64,000 bases of DNA from Agroathelia rolfsii. Lineage: Eukaryota > Basidiomycota > Agaricomycetes > Amylocorticiales > Amylocorticiaceae. The notes under the pieces were generated by a model. It saw only the letters and a list, made by a program, of their open reading frames with translations, was not told the DNA's origin and made no database searches. The stretch covers positions 434,001 to 498,000 of the forward strand of contig JABRWF010000006.1 in the NCBI GenBank assembly GCA_018343915.1, written 5' to 3'. The position numbers and the translations under genes are program-made. Positions 1 through 12,466 of this stretch are shown here, piece after piece; the stretch's first letter is position 1; every line of letters begins with the position of its first letter.

Positions 1-2856
1 ACCTGTGGTGACCAGCTCGATTCATCCTCATCTTCCTCATGCAACGGAGGAGGGCCAAAGTCAGCCGTATTCGTGGGCGAGTGCTCATTGACGTTCCTGT
101 TCAGTGTACCGTTTAATTCAGAGGCAGAACGATTGGCAGATGCATCTTCTTCGTCGACTTTCCAGTCAGACGTATTGCGGTTGATTCCAGACGTGAGCGC
201 TGGCTTGCCACCTCCCAAGAGACTCATATCCCTCTTCTTTGTCTCACTGTATCGGCCGTTGACATAGTCATCCCAGTCTGGTTGGGGGCAAGAAGGCAGA
301 ATAGCTTCACGAAGGTCAAGCGGATAATGCTCAAGGGCGGCAATGACATCTTCGGATATGAGCGTGAGATGACCCATGTATCCAAGGCGAACTCCCTTTG
401 GCTCTTCGCTGTCGTATACAATACATATAATCAATGGTCAAATATCATGGATAATCACGAATCATGCCTACCATGCTCGATCATTGCGACGTTGGCCCTC
501 AACAATTTTATGCATCAGCTTGCCATCTCGAAAGAGTGCAATGATGAGCTCTCGATTCAGGCCGACATCGACCCTTCCAGTGAGTATTTGATGAATCACA
601 TCATAGACGACACTATGTAAGAAGTTATTCCACGGGAAGTCGAAGAACAAGTCCTAAGAATAAATCAACGGGATTCTCACTTGCATTCTGTCATGTCTTA
701 CCAGAAGAGTGCCTAATACGTTCAGATCCAAGAACCTTCTCTTTAAACGCTCACCGACGGGCATTGCTGAAGGTCCAGATACGGTGATACTGGAGTATCG
801 CCTTACACTTCTCATCGAGTTCGTGACTGAACGGCGACCATTGGTTAGTGAACTATCGGAATCACTGCCAAGAGCGAGGATTCTTCTCGAGGGTGACATA
901 GGGATTGGGCTTTCTATAGCCAATGGTGGAGGGAGCTGTTGATCGTGAGTAGATGAAGGTGGCAAATCAGGTGGTGGTACAGAGGTGGCCCTCGGCCGCG
1001 GTGCTACAATGGGAGGTTCGTCGTACATAGCAATTTCTTCCATCGACTCATCATCGTCCGAGCTTCCGGGCTCGTGATCCTCGTCATCGCTCATGTCCTC
1101 ATCCGAATCTAGCAAGGAGTTGGCATCATGAGGCGCATTAGATACAGGGAGTTCCAGAGCCGGCTCGGTTTCGTCGGTATCGTCAGGTGTGTCTTCATGC
1201 TTATTTTCTTCGCCTGAACTAATAGCAATAACCTGAGCGAGCTCTTCAAGTGCCGAAAGGCCTCCCTGTAAGCGTCCTTCATTATCGTATAGATGACTAT
1301 ACTCTGCTGAACGATTTAGCAGAGACATGTTGGAACAGTGCAATAGCTCTGCATAAAGCTCGCAAATGCGGTATCGTTCAAAGGTCAGGGGTATTAGAGG
1401 TCCCAGGGAAGTGCTAATTTGCCCGTCCTAGTCACCGGACATCAGAAAAAACTGACCAGCAAGTAGGGTGAAATGGCCTTACCAGCGAGCGAGGTGACTT
1501 AAGGTAGGTTTGCAAGGTCTCGAGATTGTCGCACATGGCTTCCAATATTGGCCCGAGATGAACAACACCTATACGATTGACCATATCCTTCATGGCTTGT
1601 TCAAGTGTATCCCTAGCATCCTGGCCTTGCAAGTGTTGTTGGACTTGTATCAGACGATTTCGAAGCGTGTGGAAGAGGTACGGCTCGTAATAGTCCGAAT
1701 TATTTTTTCGAATGAGCTCGACAAAGACCGAAATGGATTGAAGAACCGATGATGTTGTGCTTTCAACGCTGGGTAAAGTAGCAGGGGGAGTTTCAGCTGA
1801 TTTTTCAGTTGACTTCGGGTACTCGGATAAGATATATCCAGCGAGTTTCTCGACATTGTTGGCTTGTGCAAGTTCCCGTGCAAAGCGATTTGAAGCCGGG
1901 CCATTAGATAGCCCATCAGCTAGACCGGCGCCAGGAGAAGGCGCAGCGATGGAAATAATGCCCCTAATGAGTTCTGACGCAATGCTATGGACGTCGGGAC
2001 TATGAATAGGTGACAAGAACTGGATCAGACGTGGGATGAATCCCTGGGAGGACAACCACTTTGGTCCACACGATTGCAAAATTAAAATCTAGAAAACGAA
2101 AGTCTAGGATTACGAAAATGGACACACACTTCAAGCACCCCTGGGCATTCCGGTCGTTCATCCAAATTGATGATGCGAATGATCAAGTCCATGAATGGTG
2201 GTGTCTCGAGATGGGTGAGAATTCGTTCAAGTATGTTCGGTTGAGTTTGTATGAATTCAAGCATCTACTTGAATAATTCATTATAAAAATATATCAAGGG
2301 AAAAGTTGCGAGGGGAGTTCACCTCAGCAGGCTTTTTGCCCATGAACGTTGCATTGATCTTAACAAAATGTGACGCCATGACTGTCTGGGTCTTCATCTC
2401 ATCCGACGGGCGATCTAATACATTTTCCCAGAACGGTGCAAGAATGTCAGACGACTGAGAGATGCAAGTTTCCACTATGGACCATATTTCGCTACAGAGA
2501 ACTTCTGTAGCAATATACGAGTACCTTTATTAAAAAAATCTATCAATCACTATGCTTGTCGCGTCAGAGAAGGTACGCACTTGTACTGCCACTCTTCTTC
2601 GCCCTCAATCTGGCCTGTGACGTAGGCAAGCAGCTGCTGCAGCACCTCCTTACGCTGGAGATAATCAATAAGCCGCGTATTTTGGGACTTGCACTCCTGC
2701 AGCAGCTCTTCCTGGTCCAGCAACGCTTTTAACGGGGGTGCATCTTGATCTAGCAACGAATCAATTGCGGAGGAGCTGTGGAATCCGAATCTACAGCAAT
2801 ACACGTCGATTAGGACGGAGCGCTTGTTGATGGGGACGACGATACCTCCAGAACAT
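1..2856 (-). CDS. SIT4/PP6 phosphatase-associated SAPS-domain protein (partial)
   Basis: Regulatory subunit of the Sit4/PP6-type Ser/Thr phosphatase; in yeast the SAP proteins target Sit4 in nutrient and cell-cycle signalling. The start is well supported: a tiny first exon encodes MFWR and splices (intron about 2772-2845) to give MFWRFGFHSSSAIDSLL, the classic SAPS N-terminus. Conserved blocks follow: LLDQEELLQECKSQN, LIDYLQRKEVLQQLL, a YVTG block, a helical-repeat body (exons near 2475-2281, 2264-2082, 2079-1432), an acidic Asp/Glu/Ser-rich insert (about 1250-1020), then FFDFPWNNFLHSVVYDV and KIVEGQRRND (650-468) and the GYMGHLT-type block (about 390-360). Reading continues through a Ser/Asn-rich tail to base 1, so the stop lies outside the window. 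At least seven exons. Family assignment is firm; which SAP paralog is not resolved. Confidence 0.93.
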
Positions 2857-3336
2857 GGCTGGAAGATGTTTAAGACGCTGAGAGACCAGTTCAAGATAAG
2901 CGAGTATGTGCGCGGCCGCTCAGGTTTAGTAGCACGTAGATAGTATTACGCCCGGTTTTGTGGCTTTCACTGGCAAACGACGATGAAATGGGGTCGCTAC
3001 AAAAAAAATCGAAGAGATTGATAGCTACATGAATGGATCTGTAATAGAGCTTGAAGATGGAGAGCCGGGGTATGGTACTCGGTGTTTCTAAGAGCGTCTT
3101 GAGCGTGTGAGGTTGTCTATGGTATGGCTCGGAAATAACGTGTGTTTGAGCCGTGACTGTGACATAATTTTGGGTTGGCAAATTCGGTTCCTTCAGGCAT
3201 CGAGCTCACTCTAGGAACACGGTATAAGGTATGTAGCCGTATATAAAGATCCAGATGTAATATTAAGAGCCCAAGGGCATATTCAAACAAGCTACGGGGA
3301 CTTATGCTAATCAAATAAAATGTTCAGCAAAAGGAA
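2857..3336. other. Intergenic region upstream of the SAPS gene
   Basis: 480 bases between the 5' end of the SAPS gene and the 3' end of the AP-2 mu gene; it must hold the SAPS promoter. Short open frames here lack conserved features and I do not regard them as genes. Confidence 0.6.
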
Positions 3337-5120
3337 TCAGAACTGCGGGGACGAACATAGTCAGAAGTGAATCAGAAACAATAACTCTAGAAAAGCGTAC
3401 CCTGATCTGATATGTGCCGCTAGCTTTCGTGAGATATCGCACCCACTTGATGCTGTTGTAGTTGCTCTTCTCAAATACTTTCAAGAATCTCACGATCAAT
3501 CCCGAAGCAGTGAACATGAGCACCTGGAAGTCGACATCTATCGGGGGTCTCGCCCAGACCTGGCGCGTTGTGGTTGTGGTCAGGTCAGCCGTAGCCGAAA
3601 GATTGCATTCCTGACCGCCTTGGATTCGGGGGATTCTATATGGAAAAGGTCAAGGCCAGAAATCTTGTTATGTTTTGGCCAGACATGAATGTGACTTACT
3701 TCCAAACAATGACGTTCTCTGCAGGTTCATATTTGGCTTTTCCGACTGCAACTTTACATTCGACAGAGGTTGTATTCAATGGCGTAGGTATCTTCACGAC
3801 AACGTTCGTCGCCGATAGTTTGTTGTTGAAATTTGTTCTCACGGCAACGGCATATGACACTTGGGTGGTGCCAATCTCCGTCACTTGTGGTATGATGCGT
3901 AGCGGAAGCTTGACGTTAGTTGTAGAACGATATCTGTTTTCTCATCCGTTAGTCAGCAGAGGAATACGATGATAGTCGTACAAACCTCATTAGCTCAAAT
4001 TCTCCATCTGGAGGGATGAAGACGATAGTTCGATCGGTGTCAAACTCGTCCAACCGTACACACTGATGGAACCGACAGTCATCAAGTTCGACGGCATCAA
4101 CCGCCCCGCGCTCGTTCTTGTCGATGACGAGCTTATCATTAAGACCAAACTTGCACTCGGGCATGCCCGTCAAGTAGGCGCGCATTTGGATATGGCCATC
4201 AACATCGGCACGCAGCACCGTACCCTTGGCACTCATGCTTAGATTGACTGTCTCGACCACGTCCACGAACGCCTCATTTTTCTTGTACCGAACGTCCGCT
4301 CTGCGCCAGCTGGTCGCTCCTGTGGCTTGGCTCGTGATCTTGGACGATTCTTCCTGGCACAAGAGCGCGTCAGCGTCAGCACCAAGATTAGAGTCGTGTT
4401 TACATACAGCAGCGATGTTGAAAACGACGCTTTCCGTCGTGATATATGATTTGAGTGTATCGATTTCACTATTCTGCGGGTAGCCAAAGTCGACGATCTC
4501 TGTTGGAAGTAGCAGATGAAGACCCGAGGAAACAAGACTACAATATATACGAACCGTCAATTAACTCATATATTAGCGCAAAGTTGTTCTTGACCGCCTC
4601 CTCGTCTATCTTGCCAAAGTAGGACTTGGCAATATTGATGAAGCGATAGAGGTATTCGAACACGAGGGCGGCATTGGCGTTACTCCTGGAATGATTCCAT
4701 GTTGTAAGACAAATGCAGGCTATAAATATATGACTCGGATGGCCCACTTGGTCACTGCAACCACGTAGAGATTGTTGGCTCGACAGTGGAAGAAACTCGT
4801 TGAGCCTAGAGTAATAATGGGTGATCGTACATCGCTGTTAGAGATGACTTGTATCCGGAAAACGTCTGCTATGGAGCGTCTGTGAGATGATTCAGTAAAT
4901 CCTTGATAACCGCTAAAGAAACAAGCATGTACTTGAAGTCCGTGCGATAGAGTCTGGAGATGAGGACCTGTCGCAGTAATCCAAGTTTAGGACAACAAGC
5001 CACGGTGTGTGGGATGACCTTACCTCTCCCTTCTGGTTAAAGACGAAAAACGCCTAGATTGACGGCATTATTAACATATTCCTCTCAGTAAATTATGTAG
5101 TCCATGCTCACGGAAATCAT
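3337..5120 (-). CDS. AP-2 complex subunit mu (clathrin adaptor)
   Basis: Medium chain of the plasma-membrane clathrin adaptor AP-2, which recognises tyrosine-based sorting signals in endocytic cargo. Exon 1 encodes only MIS and splices to AFFVFNQKGE, giving the diagnostic MISAFFVFNQKGE start that separates AP-2 mu from AP-1 mu. The longin-like N-terminal domain contains NANAALVFEYLYRF and FALIYELID; the C-terminal mu-homology domain has RADVRYKKNEAFVDV, the YLTGMPECKFGLNDK block, FIPPDGEFELMR, the VRIPTPLNTTS-type region and KWVRYLTKASGTYQIR. The last intron falls right before the final codon, so the protein ends ...YQIRF. About eleven exons. Diverges from the esterase gene at 5487. I saw no lesion in the reading frame. 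Confidence 0.95.
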
Positions 5121-5486
5121 AGATGGTCGCGGTCATGCAGCACCGTTGCAACTTGAAGGACGCGGCAGCCAGAAAGCGATCTAATTACACACCAGCAAAT
5201 GCGGCCCGACGCCGGAAGCATCAAAAGTCGCGCTCACGTGCCCCACAACATCCACTTGACCTGCATGTGCCCTTGCTTCTCTGTCCTTGTTTAGGATCAT
5301 GTCCTAGCATATTAGAGCGGCCACGGCATATTCTCGGATGTGCACATATAAAGCGGATTTTTTCTGTGTATATTTACAGACCCGATGAAGGACATATCCA
5401 ATAGGCGAGATAGTATAAATTAACGGCTGCTAGGAGATCTATTGCCCCCAGACCCTCCAGATCCCCAGTTCAAAGGACCAGTCGAA
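5121..5486. promoter_or_regulatory. Divergent promoter region, AP-2 mu / CE16 esterase
   Basis: 366 bases between two divergent start codons. It contains a CACGTG E-box at about 5236. A purine/pyrimidine-mixed leader precedes the esterase ATG. Function is inferred from position only. Confidence 0.4.
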
Positions 5487-6867
5487 ATGGCCGCATTGAA
5501 GCTGTTGCTACCGCTCTTGGCTAGCTCCGTGGTGTCTGCGTCAGGTGCAAGGACATACTGGAATACAACTGAGTAAGTTGAGGATACATATACCCTTAGT
5601 TGATGATATAACTCAACGAGTTGGCAGATATCTCTTTGCTTTAGGTGACTCATACACAACGGATGGGTACAACATCTCCGCCGGAGTAAACTCGCCTGTT
5701 CCGGACTATGTGAGCTATGCTTTTTCCTCTATCCCAAGTGATACATTCTCAATGTACGGTTTAGACATCTTCAAATGGACAGAACTGGGTCCAGTATCTA
5801 AGCGGCACATACAACATCACACAAAATTTCAAGGCCTTTGACCTTGGCTCTGGAGGAGCTACCATTGATGCAGCTCTTGTGCCCCCATATCTACCTACGG
5901 TCCTGTGTGTCCTGTTTCTACATTTTTCTTTCTTTGCATTATAGCTCAGACGCAATTAGGTCAATTGTGGATCAAGTTTCCCAGTTTGATGAATATCTAG
6001 CATCTCACCCCACCGGTGCCAATTGGAACAGCTCAAACAGCTTGTTCGCTTTCTGGATTGGCATAAATGATCTTGTATGTTTCTTACACTACATCTAAAA
6101 ATGTTCAATACTCACCGAATGCCTTGAATTAGGGTAACTCGATTGGCTGGGTATGTATACACGGCTTGGTAGCATGGTTTTCGTTATCTCAGTCTATTTG
6201 GCATTTACACAGACGAACATAACCAGTGAACCAGCCTTCTACAGCACGCTCATGGATCGCTACTTCAGTCAAGTTCGTATTTTGTCCTTGGTATTCAAAC
6301 ACGTCTAACATGCCACCGCTCAGGTTGAGAACATTTACCAGAAAGGCGGCCGAAAGTTCCTTTTCTTGACCGTCCCGCCCACAAACCGAGCACCGCTCTG
6401 GATTGAACAAGGGACAGAGTGGACGACCAAGATGGCCGACGCTATTGCCGATTATAACGGCCAGCTCGCTAGCAGAGTCAAATCATTCCAGGCTAACCAC
6501 ACCGACCTGACGCAAGTGGTGCTATTCAACACTGGCAACGTGTTTAATACACTGCTCGATAACGCGGAGACATTCGGATATGTGAACATTACGGGCTATT
6601 GCGAAGCCTATGCGAACGGTATTGCAGGAACGACGACCCAGGTTGCACCCTGTGCCCCGCTTGCCAACTATTTGTGCGTATTGTTTATCTTCTAGAAGAT
6701 TTGTCGATATTTAAAAAAAAAAAAAATGTTACAGCTGGCTGAACACACTGCATCCGCTTTACACGGTTCACAAGTAAGTTAGCGTGAAGTGTTCTTGAAT
6801 GATTACATGCTAATTGACTCGCAATAGCATCCTTGCCCATGCCATGTCCACAGCATTGAGTAGCTAG
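5487..6867 (+). CDS. Secreted GDSL esterase, carbohydrate esterase family 16
   Basis: Probable secreted acetylesterase acting on acetylated plant cell-wall oligosaccharides. The protein starts MAALKLLLPLLASSVVSAS, a signal peptide. Block I of the SGNH fold is LFALGDSYTTDGYN with the nucleophile Ser; a GSGGATIDAAL block follows, then FAFWIGINDLGNS with the GxND motif, FLFLTVPPTNRAP, and near the end the WLNTLHPLYTVH segment with the expected catalytic His. Small exons are separated by introns of about 50-60 nt (for example after 5572, around 5780, 5895-5944 and 6075-6133). Several N-x-S/T sequons (NTT, NSS, NIT, NHT) fit a glycosylated secreted enzyme. Length of about 310-330 residues after splicing is normal for CE16. 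The 3' end converges on the mL54 gene. Confidence 0.88.
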
Positions 6868-7181
6868 ACAACGAATTAGATTGAGTATATAGACAAGCAA
6901 TTTTAGCAACCAATTCTCATAGCATGAAACGGAGTGTGGTTGAAACGGGTTTGATGGACCACCAGGCATAAATCAAACGCTTGCTGAAGTAACTCTTCAT
7001 CACATGGGAATAATATCGATTTTAATCGCCTTATGACGTGAAAATAATGTAGTCTGAAAAACATTGCGCAATGAAAGCCAGCAAAGATATCTGGGAGGAA
7101 CGTGAGGATGGTAAACACTTTAGAAGAGCTTCGTATACTAACATGTAAAAGGAATCTCTCAGAAAGCCGCAACGCATTCAA
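6868..7181. other. Convergent 3' intergenic region
   Basis: 314 bases between the ends of the CE16 esterase and mL54 genes. AT-rich, no conserved open frame or repeat seen; it probably holds the two 3' UTRs. Confidence 0.6.
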
Positions 7182-7619
7182 CTATTGTGTCTTCATGAAA
7201 TTCTGGTCCTTTATTCTCTGTCTGTTCTCCTTGCGCAGTTGCCTCTTTTGTGCAATACCGCCAGGACCATCATCCTCATACACTTTGGGCTTGAGCAATT
7301 GCCATAACCAGGGCGGGTACTCTTCGTCCGGGAGAGCTAGAACGGGGGGCTGGCCCTTGAGATAGTTGAGCCCAACCAACATAGTTTGCGGTGGACACGA
7401 GGACAAGGCTTCCGCTGATATATAATTTATGTTACTACTTTGCTGGTGCACAAGTCATGGAAAGAGAAGTTTACGTTCTGTGCTCTTGGCCTTCGCGGCA
7501 GGAGCTTTAGAAGCAGGAGCAGGAGCAGGAGCGGCAGTCTTTGCTGCGTAGAAGCGACATGAGCCACGCGCAAAAGCAGAGGACGGCCTTAATCTCAGGA
7601 CAGACAAGAGTGAAGCCAT
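7182..7619 (-). CDS. Mitochondrial large ribosomal subunit protein mL54 (MRPL37 type)
   Basis: Component of the mitochondrial large ribosomal subunit. The start gives MASLLSVLRLRPSSAFARG, a basic Ser/Arg-rich mitochondrial presequence, followed by an Ala/Pro/Lys linker. One intron (ending ...atatatcag near 7412) joins KAKSTE to the conserved core PEALSSCPPQTMLVGLNYL, then LPDEEYPPWLWQLL, the hallmark of the mL54/Mrpl37 family, and a basic C-terminus with RQLRKENRQRIK. About 120 residues, normal for the family. It shares a divergent promoter with ILV2. Confidence 0.88.
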
Positions 7620-7953
7620 TTTGTTGCTAGCAGTTGCGGTATAGACGCACTGGCAATAAGAGACTCTGGATGGAACGTGACCGAGATGACCCGGAAGCAA
7701 ATATCATGTGACTCGATGGAGTGATAATTAGACGCGTGTATTACATAATACACCCGAATACTCGGCCGGAAGCATGACTTGCAATCGGAACGCTCGGCCG
7801 AGAGAAAATGACTCCTGCCTATACTCCACTTTCATAGCAGTCCGTGACTCGAAACACGGCTTGTTCTCTAACACTCACTCGCCTCTTCGTCTCGCCCACT
7901 GGGGCTTTCATTTTCATTTTCTCTTGTCTCTCTTTCCCGGTCCATCTGCCAAT
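7620..7953. promoter_or_regulatory. Divergent promoter mL54 / ILV2 with three TGACTC motifs
   Basis: 334 bases between divergent starts. TGACTC, the core of the Gcn4/Cpc1 site, occurs in the same orientation at 7709-7714, 7809-7814 and 7845-7850. The sequence CTCGGCCG also occurs twice, near 7761 and 7793. A pyrimidine-rich stretch just before the ILV2 ATG is typical of fungal promoters. Control of ILV genes by general amino-acid control is known in yeasts; that it holds here is inference. Confidence 0.5.
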
Positions 7954-10251
7954 ATGTCCTTCTCTTTGCGCGCACGGCGCATCTCTCAGTCGCCCTCTAC
8001 CTCATTCGTGCGATCCAAGTCGACCTCGACCATTTCCTATGAAGCAAAACTCAGGGTGAGGGAGCACGCCAGACACATCAGCAGATCGACCGTTCGACCT
8101 GCTGTAGCAGCACCTTCGATGTGTGTACTTTACTGTCTAGCCAGCCCTTGGTCGGTTGCTCACAGTACATTGCAGTCGACCTGCGCCTTCCCCAAATTTT
8201 CAACAGCTGCCAACACGGAATAATGTTCCGGTTCCCCTCGTAGGTTCAGCCCCAGGTGCACACTTGGATGAGTCTTTCGTCGGCAAGAGCGGCGGCGAAA
8301 TATTCCATGAGATGATGATCCGACACAACGTTAAACACATCTTTGGCTATCCCGGGGGTGCCATTCTGCCCGTTTTTGACGCTATCTACAACTCGAAGCA
8401 CTTTGACTTCGTCTTGCCTCGTCACGAGCAAGGGGCCGGTCACATGGCTGAGGGTTATGCCAAGGTCTCTGGCAAGCCCGGTGTCGTCCTGGTCACATCG
8501 GGTCCAGGTGCAACGAACGTGATCACGGCCATGCAAGATGCCATGAGTGATGGTGTGCCCTTGGTCGTGTTCTGCGGTCAGGTGGCCACTTCCGTTATCG
8601 GCTCGGATGCATTCCAAGAAGCAGATGTTGTTGGTATCTCAAGAAGTTGCACCAAATGGAACGTCATGGTCAAGGATATTGCGGAATTGCCCCGTCGCAT
8701 CAATGAAGCATTCAAGATCGCTACGAGCGGCCGTCCCGGACCTGTTTTGGTTGATTTGCCAAAAGACGTAACTGCTAGTGTCCTGCGCACGGCGCTTCCT
8801 TTGAGGGCTACAACGCCCGGTGTCGATCTTGGCCTGCCTACCAATCCTCTGCACTCCCATCCGGACGTCGATGTCTTGCTCATTAAGCAAGCTGCTGATC
8901 TCATCAATCAGGCCCAACGCCCCATTATCTATGCCGGCAATGGCATCCTGGCTACCCCTGAAGGACCTGAGCTGTTGCGCAAGCTCTCCAAAGACGGTAA
9001 CATCCCCGTTACGACAACACTACACGGTCTGGGCGCCTTCGACGAGCTGGATGAGCGCAGCTTGCACATGCTTGGCATGCATGGTAGTGCATATGCTAAC
9101 CTCGCCATGCAGCAGGCCGATGTTATCATCGCACTCGGTGCTCGATTCGATGACCGTGTGACAGGCAAACTTGATAATTTCGCCCCTGCCGCTCGTGCAG
9201 CTGCACTCCAGGGCCGTGGCGGTATCGTCCACTTCGAGATTCAGCCCAAGAATATCAATAAGGTTGTCGACGCCAGCATACCCGTCCTTGGCGATGTCGT
9301 AACCAACCTAGGCGCTCTCGTTCCTATGGTTCGCCCATCCCCTCGTGAGGCATGGTTTGCTGACATCAAGAGCTGGAAGGCAAAATATCCCTTTACATAC
9401 GTCAAAAGCAAACCAGCAGAGGGAGAAAAGGTGAAACCACAGGAAGTTATCGAAGAGCTGGACAAACAAACGGCGAGCTACAAGGATGACGTGATCATCA
9501 CCACGGGCGTCGGCCAGCACCAGATGTGGGCCGCACAACACTTCAGATGGAGACACCCCAGAACAATGGTCACTTCCGGCGGATTAGGCGTAAGTACATA
9601 TTGTTTATTGGTCCCGGGCTATCATCATTCTAATGCCTCTTTCGCTGCTTAGACTATGGGCTTCGGTCTTCCTGCAGCCATCGGCGCCAAAGTGGCTGCT
9701 CCTAAAAAGACCGTTGTGGATATTGACGGTGATGCTTCTTTCAGCATGACAGCCATGGAACTCGCGACCGCATCGCAGTTCAACGTTGGCGTTAAGGTTC
9801 TCGTTCTCAACAACGAGTTCCAGGGTATGGTTCAGCAATGGCAAGGTGCGTCTTTTCCGGTGCGCAGCATTCATATGAATTATGAGCTAATGCCTGCATA
9901 AACAGATCTATTCTATGATGCCCGCTACTCATCCACTCGCATGACAAACCCAGACTTTGTCATGCTCGCCAAAGCGATGGGCGCGCATGCGATTAGATGC
10001 AATAACGCTTCAGAACTGCCCGAGAAAATGAAGGAGTTCTTGGAGTACGACGGAAACAGGCCTGTGCTGATGGAGTGTATTGTTGATTCAACCGAGCACG
10101 TGTTCCCGATGGTACGTACGAATCGTTGATTGTTCTCCACATTATGATACTGACAGGTTGTTTGTTCAACCCTTAGGTTCCTGCGGGCAAAGCACTCCAT
10201 GAGCAGATGCTGCACCCAACCCTGAGAGATGCATCCGAAACAAAAGCGTGA
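7954..10251 (+). CDS. ILV2: Acetolactate synthase catalytic subunit, mitochondrial
   Basis: Thiamine-diphosphate enzyme making 2-acetolactate or 2-aceto-2-hydroxybutyrate, the first common step of valine, leucine and isoleucine synthesis, in mitochondria. Inferred exons: 7954-8120, 8176-9589, 9653-9845, 9906-10111, 10177-10251, in frame, giving about 684 residues, close to fungal Ilv2. The N-terminus (MSFSLRARRISQSPSTS) is a basic, Ser-rich import signal. Conserved features: FGYPGGAILPVFDAIY, PRHEQGAGHMAEGYA with the ThDP-activating Glu, VTSGPGATN, the FAD-binding mid-domain with GARFDDRVTGKL, TSGGLG/TMGFGLPAAIGAK, and DIDGDASFSMTAMEL...LNNEFQGMVQQWQ of the ThDP/Mg site. No lesion seen. The regulatory partner (ILV6) is not in this window. 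Confidence 0.97.
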
Positions 10252-11301
10252 AAACTCGCGCGCAACTTTTTCAAAAGTGAACATTACAATTCTTTCATAT
10301 ATTTCTGCAAAAGGGCGTCAACGCACACATGCGACCATGCCTCCTTACCCAGTCTTCCCTTTTAATTACAATCATTTATACAATTTCTCCGTTGTCGACC
10401 TGGGCAATATAGTTTTACAAATCCTAGGCTATCGTTCAACCTGATCTCCTTAACTAGCTGACGACTTTACTTTTTACTTCATTTGAATCATTGGGGTTTA
10501 TTCTTCTTCTTTCCGTGATTAGCGCTGCTGCTGCGCTCGGTGATCCTGGACCAGCGTTATTACTTACCCCGTACGCTTCGTCGAGAAAAACAAATGACAT
10601 ACGCCCTTGTAACATTATCCATCAGTACACACACACACACATAATCAAATCTGGATTATACTTTGTTTGAACAAAAAGGCATTTTTATTTCATTTTGCGA
10701 ACCGTAACTCGTCCATTATTTCAGCAAGTGTCTATTTACGTTGTGTCAGCGGAACGCCAGAGTATTGGATCAGCATATCAATATCTTCAAAGACGTTGAT
10801 CCAAGACTCGGAACAAGGAGATACGAGTTTTTGACAGTTTACGGCACGGGTGGGACGGCGCCACTATCATGTGGGACTTGAACATGTATAATCAAACCCC
10901 TGGAATAAAAGACCCCCAAAGCAACTCCACTAAAAGGAGTGTTAAGCGGGTGCTAGTACTATTAAGCAAAAGTCAAGAGCAAGAAACAACAGTGTCGACA
11001 ACGTTGATAGCTCACGACACAGGTGGCGGCTCTACTGTCATAGAGAACATGTATGTACTCGGAATCCCATGATATGGCTCTGCGTAAAGCAGATATCGTA
11101 CATCTAGTACAACTCCACCATACATTACACAACTGGCTACAAGAGCAAGACCGTGGCAATCCCAGACGAGGCCAACCAAGAACCATCACATTCGCCACGA
11201 CAACGGCAGCGGTGTCACCACCATTGTACAATTCTATTTTATTCTGTACAGCCCAGTACATAATATGCCTATGTCACGAGACCATATAATGGTTTGACCT
11301 T
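10252..11301. other. Intergenic region, convergent, with short (AC)n tract
   Basis: About 1 kb between the convergent ends of ILV2 and the FAH-family gene. Apart from a short CA/AC microsatellite near 10626-10641 I see no conserved coding frame or RNA gene. Confidence 0.55.
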
Positions 11302-12466
11302 TTACGGCTTGAAGCTGTATCCCTTCTCCCTGGCAATAGCCACAAAGTCCAGCGTGGATAGCTGTTTACCCGTCACCTCGTCCACCAGCGTACACTCTAC
11401 CTTGTCGCCTACATCGACAGGACCGATGCCGGATGGTGTGCCGGTCAGGATAAGATCACCCTCCTGTAGTAGTAGTAGCAATAGTGTTGGGTAAAATGAT
11501 TAACATGTTGAAAGAGGGGGTAAAGCGGTTCGTCAGCTGGTTGTGCATCTTATTGGCTAATGGTGCGAGACACCGCAGAAGAAGACAGGAGCGCAGTCGA
11601 CACTCTTACCTCGAGCGTCATAATGGAAGAAACGTGTTCGATCAGGCGGGGAATTTTGAAAATCATATCAGCCGTGGTACCGTCTTGCTTGACTGCACCA
11701 TTGACCTGTAGGTAGGGATGGGGAATAGTATCCCAGTCAGTGTGCAAGTTGCGTTTTTCTCAAAGAGAAAGATGTTGCCTTTAGCTTCAGACCAAGCTTA
11801 GTTGCGTCGGGCACCTTGTCCTTGGGAATAAACTCGCTATGGATATGGAATGAGTGGTCGTGGAAGGGTGACAATGTCCAATGAGTCATTCATTACCCTA
11901 TGGGAGTGAAGGTGTCAAAGCCCTTCACAGCAGACCAAGGGAGACCTCTTTTCTTGACGTCCTCTTGCATGTTGCGGGCCGTCATATCCACGGCGAGCGC
12001 TGTCCTCACCTTTGTCAGTCCAGGGCAAGCAATGCATGATAATAAGAAAGGTAAATAAGAACTTTACCATAGCCAGCAATATGCGACTCTGCATCAGCCT
12101 GCGAGATGTCCCTACCACCCTTGCCGATTACGAGGCCGAGCTCGACTATTCACGCATATACTTTCAGAAGACGAGCCACAGTCAACAGTTGCAGCAAGAA
12201 CACACCTTCATGATGTGCTATAACGCCCTTGGGGACTTCGAATTGGCCTCCAGAGGCGAGGTAGCTGGTAGTGGGTTTCAAGAAAAAGAAGGGCTCCTTT
12301 GGTGTTGGATTGTTAAGCTCCTTGACGTGGTCGAGGTAATTACGCCCAATGGCTACGATCTATGCCGGTGAACGGGAGGATGATGTAAGAAGTGGGATAT
12401 ACTGGTGAGAACACGCCAAGTTTGACAGACCTTCTTCCCTTGACGAACAAATGCAGCAGTAGCCAT
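11302..12466 (-). CDS. Fumarylacetoacetate hydrolase family protein (FAHD1-like)
   Basis: Small FAH-fold hydrolase or decarboxylase like FAHD1 (acylpyruvase/oxaloacetate decarboxylase; yeast Fmp41 relative). Exon 1 encodes [12 protein letters not shown] and splices to [15 protein letters not shown], then [12 protein letters not shown], the family's substrate and metal-site opening. Downstream blocks include GVIAHHEV with metal-ligand residues, LGLVIGKGG, the [15 protein letters not shown] block (about 12010-11960), and the C-terminal end [19 protein letters not shown] ... EKGYSFKP, typical of FAHD1. Exons are small and introns vary from about 60 to over 100 nt. Diverges from the P450 at 13912 across a long gap. 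Family assignment is strong; the exact substrate is inference. Confidence 0.9.

Noticed and set aside
8246..9300. Long open frames on the minus strand and in other frames of ILV2
   Set aside because: They mirror the codon bias of the strongly conserved ILV2 exons and have no features of their own.
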